Assembly (NCBI GenBank): GCA_905182985.1
Contig: CAJJDN010000049.1
Location: forward strand, 482,050 to 546,049
Length of the DNA stretch: 64,000 nt
Source: Paramecium sonneborni
Taxonomy: Eukaryota > Ciliophora > Oligohymenophorea > Peniculida > Parameciidae
Reading direction: 5' to 3'
In this document: piece by piece, positions 23,751 through 34,934 of the stretch
How the letters are laid out: the number at the start of each line of letters is the position of its first letter
Numbering within the stretch: the stretch's first letter is position 1
The notes under the pieces: model-generated
Told to the model about the DNA's origin: nothing
The model's input: the letters and a program-made list of their open reading frames with translations, nothing else
Database searches by the model: none
Position numbers and translations under genes: made by a program

Positions 23751-24287
23751 TCAAGAAGATGAAGATTATCTCTAATCTTATGATTAATTCTGAAGATTAC
23801 CAGATCCCTCACTTCTCATTGGTGGCTTTTATGAAATTTCTTCTTCTATTTCTTCCAAACTTTATCTGTATTTCTCTTGAAGATCTAATGCAAATTTAAT
23901 ATCACATTTTTGTAAGTTTTTAACTATTTTTTCATCATCCTTCAAAAGATTCTTTATTACTTATATTTCTATTTCATTCTATAAAATCTCTCTTTCCATT
24001 TCATAAATTTCATCTAATTTTGTTTGCTTTTTTAACTTAGCCTTTTCAATATCAACAATTTAATCTTCTATCTATTAAACTAAAGTAGCTTCATTGAATT
24101 AATGTAACTCTTAAAGCTTTTTTCCTTTTATCAACATATCCTTATCTTGGCTTTCATATTGCATCTTGTCTGCATTATAGAATATTTTTAGAATGTCTTC
24201 TGTATTATTTCGTAATGTAAATAAATGAGATTCTAGTGCTAAGGTTCTCATTTAAGTTTTTTATTTCTTTCCACCACAGAGAAACAT
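23751..24287 (-). CDS. Acidic coiled-coil protein, possibly ESCRT-III-like
   Basis: This intronless 178-aa protein starts MFLCGGKK and ends with a serine run. It is helical throughout, with a basic N-terminal half and an acidic C-terminal third (EKYRQSLEEIEEEI), the charge polarity and size of Snf7/CHMP proteins. QQIEDQIVDIEKAKL resembles the conserved helix of that family. No MIM sequence can be named with certainty, so a simple coiled-coil protein is equally possible. It is followed after 119 bp by the small membrane protein gene on the same strand. Confidence 0.6.
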
Positions 24288-24592
24288 TAATCAAATTATA
24301 TTTTTTTATTTGTAATATTAAATTGAACATTTCTTTATAATTTATAAACAAACTCAAGTATCAACTGAAAGGCACCAATTTAATATATTAAATTAAAGGC
24401 TAATATTTTTTTATGTATTATTATATGAACTAGATTTTCTATTTCAATATTTGATCCATTAGTAAAAGATATGAGTTTTATAGAAGTTTAAATCATTAAT
24501 CTAATATTATAATCCATTATTTTTTTAAATCAAGCATCAAACTTTTCGAGTGATTTTTTTTCAATAATTTACTCAAATTTTATATAAATTTA
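24288..24592. other. Intergenic spacer between divergent genes
   Basis: These 305 bp of AT-rich DNA separate the start codons of the coiled-coil gene (-) and the CLEC16A-like gene (+). No coding frame or repeat is seen. Confidence 0.4.
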
Positions 24593-26704
24593 ATGTAAGT
24601 AATAAAAGATGTGAAAAAATTACATAAGGATTTAAAAAAGCCTGATAAGAGTCATAAATATAAATAAATAATATAAGAATTATCAGAATACTGTCTTTTT
24701 GGAGATCATCAAAAAGAAGAAATATTCGAGTATCTATAATAATAATAATTATATAGTTATTTTGCAGAACAAAATATATTAAACTTATTTTACCAGAAAC
24801 TTAAGTCAGCAAATCCATAATTAACTATTTTCATTATTGAAAGGATGTCGATGATTATGTAAAATATTATGACAATATAGTTCTAATCTATAAAATCCAC
24901 TCAACCTAAATTATGTCTTAAGTAATCCAGTTTTGCATGAATTTATTAACCATAACTATGACTTTTCTAATCCAGAAATTGTAGATTATTATGTGAATTT
25001 CTTAAAAACTATTGCTATCAGAATTAATAGAGATAATTTAAATCTTTATTTCAATTAGCGATATTGTTCATTCCCTTTGTTATGGTAGGCTTAAAAGTTT
25101 ATCAATTATCCAGATGAATTAGTTAAAAGCACTGTCTAAAATATCATTTTAGGTTTGTCAAAATGTATATTATTATATAATATTCATCATAGTGTCAACA
25201 GAACCCTAAAGTGAAAAACAAACAGAATTAGTTGTCTTAAATTAGAATAAAATTATGAATCAGTTTAAACATTATCTAACATCATCACCTTTCAATGAAG
25301 TGTACAATAAATATATAATGCAAATTTAAGAGATTCTATAATCTATCAATCCAGAATCATTTGATTAATTAGATAAACTGGAGAGCACTCTTCTATTTTT
25401 TAATGATTTAATAAATGAATGCCCAGTTTTATCAACATTGTTGGAGAAATTAATTTTAAATTAATTAATTTAACCAATTTTAGATAGTTTATTATTGAAT
25501 AAAAATTCTTAAATAAGACTTGGTTATGAAATTGGTTTATTTACAATATATCTGTTACTAACAAAATTACCTTTAGTTTATTCAATTATGTCCTTTTTTT
25601 GTGAAGATTAAATTTTTATTGATACTACTATGTAACATCATATATTATAGAAATAATCGTAAAAGTGGGTTTATGATACAAGAAATATGGAATAACATTT
25701 TTAATAAATATTTTAAAAGGAATTTGATGACAATTAAGAAAAAAATAATTAATTCGTTTAAAATTAGAAAACTAATTTAGTATAAAATCCATATAAAAAT
25801 CAATTTATTGAACTTTTGAGAGTATTTTTAAGCTATTTTTTTAGTCCAAACATAACACATTATTGTATATATATTTATCAATCTGGTTTTTTGCAAAATA
25901 ATAAAATTATCAAATACCATCTATTTAGATTATCAAGGTAAATGTTCTTATTTAATTAGTTATTACAATTAAAAGAGGAAATAGTTTTTTCAAAAAAGCT
26001 TTTAGAATTGATAATCTTATTAATGATGAATGAAGATTTAAAAGAATTGGAACAATTTTATTTAGAGTTACGAAATAAATTAGTTACAATGATTTCAAAT
26101 TTTAAAGTGACAAATAAGAAGTTAAGTGAAGGATTAGCTGTTAATTGGGATGTAATTGAAAAATTTGATTGGGATGATTTTAAATAATCTTAACCAGATG
26201 TTAAATTGGAAGATTTAAAACCATATGTTGATAATAGTAAACTATCTGAATTTAAATATGTTTATCTGTGGATTTTAATAAAATGTTTAGTAAAGAATGT
26301 TCAAAAAAAGAAAGTTGAAAATATTTACTAAATTGATTAGGAAATCTAACTACTTTAAGTTTGTGAATTTATATAAATACCAAATTCATAAAATGTAATA
26401 ATTTTATATATAAAATATATAGTATTTGATTCTTGATGTTGAATCAGGATATTTGATTCATGCTTGTCTTTAATAAAAATAAAATACAGCAATAGTTAAA
26501 TTTGTATAACCTTTAAGATCAATTGAGTAATCATTTTAAGAAGATCATTTGATACTAGAATGTAATACATTATGCATAAATTAATTCAAACCATATAAGA
26601 TAAAATTTTAAAAGGATATTATAACATCAGTAATTGACAGAATTTACCAAGCATAACAATCAATGAGTTAATTAATAATAAATAAATTGGAAGCACTTTT
26701 GTGA
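24593..26704 (+). CDS. CLEC16A: CLEC16A/Ema-like protein (FPL domain)
   Basis: This 677-aa protein has introns 24859-24880, 25165-25192 and 26395-26422. The N-terminal 200 residues match the FPL domain of CLEC16A: ERMSMIISNLQNPLNLNYVL, SNPVLHEFINHNYDFSNPEI, then VDYYVNFLKTIAIRI, exactly where the human protein has ISFLKTLSLKLN. The remainder is alpha-helical and weakly conserved. In animals CLEC16A (Drosophila Ema, C. elegans GOP-1) acts on endosomes and lysosomes, in Rab2 activation, autophagy and mitophagy. A Rab2-like gene lies about 19 kb to the left, but nothing suggests a direct link. Start choice: ATG 24593 is the only ATG upstream of the conserved domain in frame. Confidence 0.88.
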
Positions 26705-26794
26705 TGAAAAAACTGATTTTTTTTTAATAAATTGATATAACACAAATAAGTATATAACTCGATTTTCATAATGTTTCAATGTGGTTGTTACTGA

Positions 26795-27004
26795 TCAATA
26801 GATTACACAACATTCTGTTACTTTTTAATTGTGTTTATTATCATAATTTAGTTGTTTCCAACTCTCCACCAATATTATAGTAATTAGTTCCCCTTATTTG
26901 ATTTAATCTTTAAAACTTATGCTATGACATTTAGATCCTTTTAGAATTGGAAATCCACGTTTGTCAGTTCTAAACTTAACCTTTTTATTTATTGGACTCA
27001 ACAT
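26795..27004 (-). CDS. Tiny protein with CaaX-like end, paralog of the next gene
   Basis: This intronless 69-aa protein belongs to no family I know but is clearly homologous to the product of 27238-27477. Shared core: GFPILKGSKCHSISF against GCPIIKGQKAHKITF, then VESWKQLN against VECYKQFN, and a common C-terminus ECC followed by three hydrophobic residues. Here the last four residues are CVIY, a CaaX-shaped end with an unusual final Tyr. Tandem duplication is the likely origin. Function unknown; membrane attachment by prenylation is a guess from the end sequence. Confidence 0.6.
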
Positions 27005-27237
27005 AGTATGTGAAGTTATTTAAGAGTAGCTTTAAACTTTTTCCATAATTGTTAATAATTTTTCTCAAGGATAAAAATTTACCCTTTTAATCATAAAAAA
27101 AAGAGATCCTTGATACATTGCATAATTTACTTACTATATAAGATATAGACAGTAATCATATGCATTATGTGGAGCAGAAATTATGAATGTTATAATTGAA
27201 TTCAAAGAAACAAACACATTAAATTACTCAAAGTTCT

Positions 27238-27477
27238 TCATAATAATATACAGCATTCATCAGCAACTTCTATATCATTTGGAGGCAAATTAAATTGTTT
27301 ATAACATTCGACAATAATTATATTATGAATAGATTTCCCAACTATCACTTCATCACAAAATGTGATCTTATGTGCCTTCTATCCCTTTATAATTGGACAA
27401 CCTGTTTTATCTAAACGAATCACTTTTTCGATTTTTATTTCTTCTTCTCTCAAAACTTCATTCTTATTCTTTTCCAT
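27238..27477 (-). CDS. Tiny protein ending in a CaaX-like CILL box
   Basis: This intronless 79-aa protein has a charged N-terminus (MEKNKNEVLREEE) followed by a compact core: VIRLDKTGCPIIKG, HKITFCDEVIVG, NIIIVECYKQFNLP, then ADECCILL. The last four residues CILL fit a CaaX box, with Leu favouring geranylgeranylation. It is the upstream copy of a tandem pair with 26795-27004 on the same strand, 233 bp apart. The core could be a small beta-rich fold (alternating hydrophobic residues), but no domain is recognised. The short length is credible because both copies have matching ends and matching core spacing. Confidence 0.62.
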
Positions 27478-27700
27478 TTATTTAGTATTTTATCATTATA
27501 AATAAAATTCATATGTCTTCCTTTAATAAAGTTGATAATAAGTATTAAAATGCTGTAAAAAAACTGAGATTGATATAAATATTAAATCTGAAATAGGGAT
27601 TGTTTTCTTTTTTTAGATTTAAAGTTTAAATCTACCATTTAAGAAAACTTTTAAATTTTTTGACAATATTTATTAGAAATTATAGTTTTTTTATTTTTAC

Positions 27701-28384
27701 ATGTTATTTATTTTTTTATAACTAAATATCGTTTTTGGAAGAATTCCATTTTAAGAAATTGCCAAACATAAACACCATATTCCATGTAATTAATTACAGG
27801 ATGCTAAAGAATACTTGGATATGATTGAACATAAAGATTAATTAATTGAAGACTCAAAAATATTGGAATCATATATTGGAAGAACCACAAAGTTTGATAA
27901 TAGAGATCTTACTATGAAAGATCTTGAAGACATCAGTAAATTATTAGAGTATTATGATAATACTGAAGATTTGGATAGAAGAGATCAATTATTATAAGAA
28001 TTATACAATTAAATTGTTACTATGAAAAATTCAATAGATTATGATCTAGAATAAATTGATGATTCTTAATATGATCGACTAAATGATTTAGTAAATAGCT
28101 CTGATTGTGAAGATGATGCCACAATTATTGGATCATTTTAACCATTATTTAAATAAGAAGAAAAACCAAAGAAAGAAAAAGTTTAAGAAAGGATAAGATT
28201 ATCAAACAATTCTAAAACTATTAAATTACCAAGAAGAAGAAAACATGCTAAAAAATATGTGATTGCCAAAAAACCATACGAATGGGATAAGGACATATAG
28301 AATTATGATAATATTCCTATTCCCAATCATAATGATTACCATTATATTGATGATATGGATGAAATTGACTGTTTTTTCGAGTGA
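27701..28384 (+). CDS. Hypothetical acidic/basic protein
   Basis: This 227-aa protein has no intron. The first 14 residues (MLFIFLQLNIVFG) are hydrophobic and could act as a signal sequence or be part of a mis-set start. Residues 35-140 are charged and probably helical (DLEDISKLLEYYDN, RRDQLLQELYNQI). The centre carries a basic cluster, LPRRRKHAKKYVIAKK, that could serve as a nuclear signal, and the C-terminus is acidic (DDMDEIDCFFE). These cues conflict on location. No family recognised. Confidence 0.55.
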
Positions 28385-28886
28385 TTAGATTATATTATAA
28401 ATATACCTTTCATAATAAAATTTTAGTTCTTTTGATTATATCCATTTAATACAAATTCATATATCAATTTAATATTATTAATTTATAGAATCAAATAATG
28501 CACTAAAAATATTATAATTAATACAAATATAGCCAAGTTTAAGTAAGACTTAATTTATGAAATAGTGTTATTTTTATTTTTTATGTTTTCTATAAATTTC
28601 ATTTATCTTCCAATTTAATGTTCCCAATTAAGAGAAGTTAATCAGAGAGAGATTGCTTTATAATTTATAAAAACTATTAGCTATATCATAATTAAATATA
28701 AGTAATAATTTTATTCAATCTATTATAAAGTGTTTAAAAATGACTAAATATTTTAAATATTTAGTGATTTTATTTTGTTTTAACAGTTTATAATTATAAT
28801 TAAGTAACAAATATAATTTATTTTCTTGAATATTTTAAAAATTATTGATAAAACTTTGTTAATATAAATTTAATTTGAATTTTGAA
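28385..28886. other. Intergenic stretch
   Basis: These 502 bp of AT-rich sequence lie between two plus-strand genes and probably contain the CEP44 promoter. No coding frame, repeat or RNA gene is seen. Confidence 0.4.
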
Positions 28887-29877
28887 ATGAGTTCTGATCT
28901 ATAGAATTAATATGAAAATTTTAAGAAAATAATGAAGAAAGCTGATTACAAAGAATAATTTGCATTTGAATATGTTAAAGATAATAACCCAACTTTTTTT
29001 TTGAGAATACTCCACTATATTTTAATTGAATACAATTAAAACTTTTATAAATGTACCTATTGCTTAAGATTGTTTGTTAGCCTTAGTAGATAAAGGATAT
29101 GAGTTGTATTCCAAAAATGATTTGAGATTCACAGAATAAGTTTTCAAGATGCTTCAATTAGAATTTAATTATAAGTCATCAATTAATATTGCTTAGTTTT
29201 TGTCAGAGCAATATTTAGAACACAAATTAATTTTAATAAATGATATTTTTAATGAAGTATTTTAAAGAACAAAAAAAGAAAAAAAAGTGAATGTGAATTT
29301 ATTTAAAGGATAAGAAAATAGTTCATATATATAAAACACATAAAAATTATAAGAATCAAATAATAAATAGAAAGTTTAAGTATTTGTACAAAAAGAGAGT
29401 TTTTAGAGTGAAGATGATGAGGAAGACATAGAATAAATAAAAAGACCAGAACCTTATAAAATAAGTTAATAAAATGAATTGATTCCAAGAATGACATCTT
29501 GCAATTAAGAACAATTTTAATAATTAGAATAATAATTCAATTATACATAACAATATCAATAATAACCATCTCCTCCTCAATCTGATGAGAAGAATGATTA
29601 TTAAAATGAAATGTAAGTTTAATAAGTATTCAAATAAAAAATGAATTAAGTTTAAGTTTAATAAAATCCTACAACTTAATTAAATAATTAAGTTCAATAA
29701 TAAAATTGTGTGACTCATCAAGATCTATAAAAATTGATGTAAGTGATTATGCTTAGTAATGATAATATTAAGTCAATTATGCAAAAATTTTCAGAATTAT
29801 AGACAACAGTTAATATAGCTTTAGCAAACTTTGATCAGAGATTGACAAGATTGGAATTAAAAATTCGTGATTAATGA
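28887..29877 (+). CDS. CEP44: CEP44 centriolar protein
   Basis: This 320-aa protein has an intron at 29053-29080. The N-terminal 120 residues match the CEP44 domain (a CH-like microtubule-binding fold): PTFFLRILHYILIEY, then GYELYSKNDLRFTEQVFKML, FNYKSSINIAQFLSE, HKLILINDIFNEVF. The vertebrate counterpart has NVELIAKNDLRFIDAVYKLL at the same place. The rest is Gln-rich linker with a C-terminal coiled coil (DQRLTRLELKIRDQ). In animal cells CEP44 lines the inner wall of the centriole and is required for centriole-to-centrosome conversion, so a basal-body role is expected here. This is a small, rarely noticed family, and the match is clear by eye. Confidence 0.85.
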
Positions 29878-29901
29878 ATTATTATAGTTTTCATTATTTT
29901 A

Positions 29902-31271
29902 TCAGCAAAATATTGCACTTAGACATAATATAATTATAAATGGATTAAAGAGAGCGGGATTTCTATTTAATTTAATTAAATTATACCTTGATGCGTATTT
30001 TATTTTTTAGCTTGCAATTAAGATAGATAACCAAGCCATAAATTGTAAACAATTCACTTCAAATTGTATAACTAATATAGTTAAAGTTGTAGGTAATAAA
30101 ATTAATAACGACCATGCAACAATTTCTCTTATTTGAGTACTGATTTCCAGTCCTTATGCAAAAAATAATGAAAAAATTGATATCTAATAAAAAGTTAATC
30201 CAATTATATAGAGAAGCATTAAAATATGAGACTTAAGATCTTATTATGGAAACTGAGTAACACTTAGAGAAAAAACAATCAGAACTATCAACTATTTTAA
30301 TATTTTCATCCAACTTATTTTTTTTTGAAAACTAGGTTTATATTATTATTATAGAATTGATTATTCTGTTTTAACTTCTTTAAATGGTCCTTATTGTAAA
30401 AGTAAATTGTTATTACTTTATTTACTTTACCTGCTTTATAATTCATTATTTTAACTTTAAATCTCTGGTTAACTACTTTCATATAAAATTTAAATTTTAG
30501 GATAATCTGCTTTAGATATTACAGGTTCTTTTTATAATTGCTCTAATTCTTTTTCAGCAAGATCATAAGTAAGAGATTTTATGGTTTTCAAAATACCTAT
30601 TTTAATTTCTCCATCTTCTTGGTATTTTACTAAATTTACAGTTTCTAAAATACTAGAAATAAACACTACAATTAATTGGATGAACTTGCATATAACTTTG
30701 TTTAATTGAATTCAATCCAAGTTAACTCTTCTAAAAATTAGATTGTTTAAATTCCCCCAAAAAACTTAATTATAAACCAATTTTCTAAACGTCTTTCTAC
30801 TATTGTTATCTTCCAAATTAAAACGACTATTATCCTTATTTTGCTCTAATAGTTGTATTTTATTCTGGTTAACTCTATTTACTTGAACATCTAGATTCAT
30901 TTTCAGACATTATTGGAGGTAAATAAGCAGGTAATTCATGATCTGGTTCATTAACTTTAATTCCATGTTCTGATTATTCTGAATTTAATCTTTAGTTATT
31001 GAAATATAATTAGAATGAATTTTTAGCAGTATAATAAAATTTCCCAAGCAATAATATAGTTAATCCTATGATAACGACTACATAAAATAAGATACTCAAT
31101 ACAATTTGACTAACTAATTTCTTTGATGAGGATATACAATATAAATAAACTAGAACACCCTAATCCAACTTTTGATTTTTATTTTCCAGGACTGTGATCT
31201 TTTATATAAAATAATGTTCCTATCAAGCTACTCACTATGATTATAAAAAGAGCAATATCCATCAAATTCAT
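29902..31271 (-). CDS. Multi-spanning membrane protein, unknown
   Basis: A protein of about 439 aa. Residues 4-22 (MDIALFIIIVSSLIGTLFYI) and VIIGLTILLLGKFYY are N-terminal helices. Then comes a cytosolic-type region of about 230 residues, Gln/Ser-rich, with a conserved-looking block (VNLKYQ-like to GEIKIGILKTIKSL). Four further helices near the end include LIVLIVFSLSVTQF and IVAWSLLILLPTTL. Introns 31078-31102 and 30645-30669 are required by frame. A third 24-nt candidate (31114-31137) would keep frame whether spliced or not. Its stop lies 24 bp from the CEP44 stop (convergent). No family recognised. Confidence 0.6.
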
Positions 31272-31316
31272 TATTAATTAATTTATTAAACAAATATATG
31301 ATAAATTCTTTATGAA

Positions 31317-31550
31317 TCATTTCATATCAAATATCACCAATAAAGATCCAGGCTCTCTCTTTTTCTTTTAAACTACAAAAAACTCATCAATCTTATTTTA
31401 TTTAGCATTTTAAAGTTCTATTGATAAATATTATTCATTAATATTGTGTTAAATCAAAAATGGAACTCCAAAAGACATTTCTTAATTTTTGAACCTGATA
31501 ATTAAACAAATTGTCTTTATATAGAATTATCCAACTATTTTAATCATCAT
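31317..31550 (-). CDS. Possible small gene or gene fragment
   Basis: A 77-codon frame from ATG 31550 to TGA 31317-31319 has good coding character in its last 53 residues (MSFGVPFLIQHNINEQ, FFVVQKKKREPGSLLVIF). The repeat of hydrophobic strands resembles a small beta-rich domain. The first 24 residues are less convincing, and a shorter start at ATG 31478 is possible. No family recognised; it may be a remnant of a longer gene. Confidence 0.3.
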
Positions 31551-32298
31551 TTGATAAGTCTTAAGCAATTTGTTACTGATTCATATTATACAACTAATTT
31601 AATTTTGATGACTCTTTTAAGAATTATCATTTATCTTATTCTTGATTTAATTCTGATTTTGAAGTTAAGTAAATTTCATTTTAAAATGAAGTTGAAACAG
31701 ATAATGATAATCCCTTTATGTTATTTCGAATAAAGTAAGAATTTTTATTATTTTATCGATTCAAAATTTGTCTTTCAATCTCTAAATTATCTTTTGGAAT
31801 TTTAATATGTATTATCTAAAAATAATATGGTTATTACTTAAATGATATCTCATCATTTTAAATATTCATTTATAGATTGTTTTATATTTTTTAATAGACA
31901 TGGATTAGAGAGAACTAAGTTTTTAGAACAACTTTAAAAAAGTTGAGAATCAATACTGTTATATAAACATTAAAACATTACAGTTATATTGATGATAGAG
32001 TGATTATTATATTGATGTTAAATTAAGACAATTTCACCAAATCTAAATTTATAAAGGTATTCATTTTAATCCTAACTTTATATTATCCAATGATATCCCT
32101 TTTTACTATTCTAAAATAATACTACAAAACTTAAGTTGATTTTTTATTTTAGAAATACCTATTAATATGTGTTTTTCCATTAACTTTATTATATAAATGT
32201 TTTTTTCCTATACTGGTTTAGAATAATTTCCAAACATGATTTCTTTAAACTATAAAAGTATTTGCTTGTAGATATTAATATTTTTATTTTAATATAGA
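31551..32298. other. Gene-poor AT-rich stretch
   Basis: About 750 bp without a supportable gene. Only short open frames (30 codons or fewer with any coding character) were seen on either strand. Confidence 0.4.
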
Positions 32299-32694
32299 TC
32301 ATTTTATTCCTAAATGTTCTCCAACTATATCTGCAAATTGCTTTTTTGTTACTTTTTCTGGAAAAATAGATTCATCCTTTAATTAATATTGTGAAGCAGC
32401 CATCACTTTAAAAGCATCTATTGCTTATTTTCTCGAAATCCATCCATCTTATTTCAAATCAAATAACTAAAAATTATTCTTAAATTTATTTACTGTAAAA
32501 ATGTTATCAATCTCTTCTCGTTTAAATAATCCTGTTTTGAAACCGAATTTTTATTTTAACTGCAATTATTCAATCAAAAACTTCTTTATGTCAGCTGGTT
32601 ATTCATAAGAGATTGCTGTTGTCAAGTCTTCGAATAATTCAATAATTCTATGTTATCTTATATACAAATCAGCCTTTTCAATTCGATAATTCAT
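32299..32694 (-). CDS. EFCAB10: EFCAB10-like protein (RIIa/DPY30-type domain plus EF-hand-like region)
   Basis: This intronless 131-aa protein begins with a dimerisation/docking helix pair: EKADLYIRQHRIIELFEDLT, then EQPADIKKFLIEQL, the pattern of RIIa-like domains in radial-spoke and EFCAB10 proteins. A degenerate EF-hand follows (FDLKQDGWISRKQAIDAF), in which the loop keeps Asp and Gly but lacks the full set of ligands. Size and domain order fit EFCAB10, a small ciliary protein. Calcium binding is doubtful. It stands alone, with large AT-rich gaps on both sides. Confidence 0.75.
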
Positions 32695-33091
32695 TATAAT
32701 AAATTATTATATTATTATGACAAAAAATATTTATTTTTTTTTCACTAAAATCCCAATCCCAAAAGGATTTATATATTTTTTGAATAATGAAAGGAAGTTA
32801 CAAACTAAAAATTCTTAAATATTAAATTTATACTAATTTGTTTAAATTTCTAAATAAGCATTTTTATATTAATCAATTTTGAAAAAGTTTATTTTTTTCT
32901 TGTTCTACATCAATTGCTTCAAACTTAATAAAAATAGAAAAGAAGATTTAATAGAATAAAACATTTATGAGTTTTAGGTTAAATTTTAGTTGTTCAACAA
33001 TTGTAAACACGTAGAATTAAAAAATAAGTTTTACAGAGATAATTATTTCAAATATATTTAGTTTTTAAGACTTAAAATTAAATTATTATAA
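32695..33091. other. Intergenic stretch
   Basis: These 397 bp of AT-rich DNA lie between two minus-strand genes. Nothing recognisable is seen on either strand. Confidence 0.4.
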
Positions 33092-33947
33092 TCATTTAGA
33101 TAACCATCTTCTATGATCCTTTGGAAAGTGATGTTACTTCCATATAAATTCCTTTTATCTTATATGTTTTTCATTCATTCTTTAATGAAACCTTTGAGAT
33201 GATTAATCTCTATTAGTAAATATATCTTTCACATCATTTTACATATCTTCTTAAGTTAAAACTGGTAAGGCTTCGATATGCATAATTTAACCATCTTTAT
33301 ATTTGCAATAATTGATTTTTATTTGTTATTAAAGTTTTTCATCTTCCTGTAATTTTTAGTCATACCTTCTCTACAATTGTAATAATTTCCCTTCTGCATT
33401 TACAATAGACATCAATTTAGTTTCTCTATCAGTATCTTCTATTACAGAACTAAATTGAGATAAATCAGTAGGCATATGATTAAAATGTTTTAATTTCTCT
33501 TTAGCTTCTAATCTTTTTAATTCATTTAATAACTACCTTTTTCGCTTTGTCATCAGATCTATAGATAACATCTAAATAATTACTTTTATCATCCAATATT
33601 CGACTTACATATCTTTCTAGTTATTAATTTAAGTAGTTATTTTTTGTTTTTATAGAGAGATCCTCTCTAATATGTATTTTCAATTATTCCTTACATTTTG
33701 GTCCGAATAAAGAAAGATTGGCCACTTTTGAGAGGTTTAAAAGAGCTTAATCTGAAAGGCTTTTTTAATAGAGAGGATTTTCATTTTTTTCTATATCGGC
33801 AAATACTGAAGAACTTCCTAAATTATTTTTAATTTCAGGAAAAGTTGTTTTAAGAATATGCTTATTTTAAGTAGGAGTTTTATTAAATTCTTTTTTCAAA
33901 TCTATTCTCAAAGTATCTCCTAATTCTGTAATCAAGAGTCTATTCAT
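33092..33947 (-). CDS. Coiled-coil protein with one frame discontinuity
   Basis: A protein of about 272-284 aa, hydrophilic and largely helical, ending FIWKQHHFPKDHRRWLSK. The N-terminal part (ITELGDTLRIDLKKEF) and the C-terminal part (RQLLNELKRLEAKEKL onward) are both convincing but lie in different frames. Either a 37-nt intron is removed (GTAAGTCG...TTTAG, on the minus strand, ending just before an in-frame ATG) or one extra base sits in the AAAAAGG run. The skipped segment itself (RILDDKSNYLDVIYRSDD) looks coding, which favours a single-base shift. No family recognised. Confidence 0.6.
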
Positions 33948-34934
33948 TAATATTTATTTATAAAAATAATAAATTGCTGATATTTTTCTTTTTGAGTTTT
34001 TAATAGTTACTTCCTCTTTATAACAAAATTACCTACCTCTTATCTTTTAAATAAATATAATTAGAATTCAAAAATTATTCTTAACTTGAATCTGAATTGT
34101 AAAGGATATAAATGTATATTAATCTGTTATCGACAAATTCTCATTGTGAAATATTATTTATATCTTATTTAAAGATTTATTTTTATGAATTGATGTCATT
34201 TTCTTTGATCTTTATTAGAGAAGGTTTTATATTATTCATAGAATCTTTAAATATTAAAACAATATTGGATCAATTTTTAATCATTTTGAGAAATTAACAG
34301 TAAATATTTAAGAAACTAACTTTTTTTCTTGAAATATAGATCTATTTGCAATAAAAATAATATTTAATTATTTTAAAGAAGAAAACTTTAGATTCTGATA
34401 GTTCCTTTTAGATGGCAAATAATCCTATTTTTAAGAGAGTAAAATTTTTATAAAAATCTTTATACTCTGTTGTTAAGTCGGATGTTTAAGTGAGATTTTA
34501 TTTAATTTGATGATTGATTATTTTAAAAATAAGAATCGTTAATGTTTATTACAGTATCTTATTTAATTGATGATAGAATTAATTTTAAAAGTATATTTAT
34601 GAATATTTAATTTATAGATTGACAAAATGATAATATTGGGAATAATTGTGAGAAGAATGAATAATGAATTACTGAATATAGGATTAATTAAAATAAGTAA
34701 AATTAAAAGTTATATAAATTGAAAATATTCTATGAAAATTACATATATAATTTTGAATATATTTGAAGTATGAGTAGAATTGAGTAATTAATGAATGTTG
34801 TAAAGAATATTAATTAAAAGTGATAATTAGATGATTAGAATGAGAAAATGGAAGATATTTTAAGAACCACGTCATTTAGTTTATATTCTTAAAATAGAAA
34901 GAGTTTTCTAGAATAATAATTTTATCATACGTTG
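33948..34934. other. Long upstream region of the PDI gene
   Basis: About 990 bp with no supportable gene; the longest frame with any coding look is 32 codons (near 34410). The last 70 bp hold the CCACGTCA element described separately. The length is unusual in this compact genome and may reflect regulatory sequence or a lost gene. Confidence 0.4.
34867..34874 (-). promoter_or_regulatory. TGACGTGG element (UPRE/ATF6-XBP1-type site) before PDI
   Basis: CCACGTCA on the plus strand is the exact reverse complement of TGACGTGG, the unfolded-protein-response element bound by ATF6 and XBP1 in animals. It ends 60 bp before the ATG of the PDI gene. No other copy was noticed in the window on reading. 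Whether ciliates use this element is not known to me; the assignment is by sequence identity and position. Confidence 0.5.

Noticed and set aside
34411..34510. 32-codon frame beginning MANNPIFKRV upstream of PDI
   Set aside because: Too short to separate from chance in a one-stop-codon code; no homology recognised and no supporting intron or neighbour.
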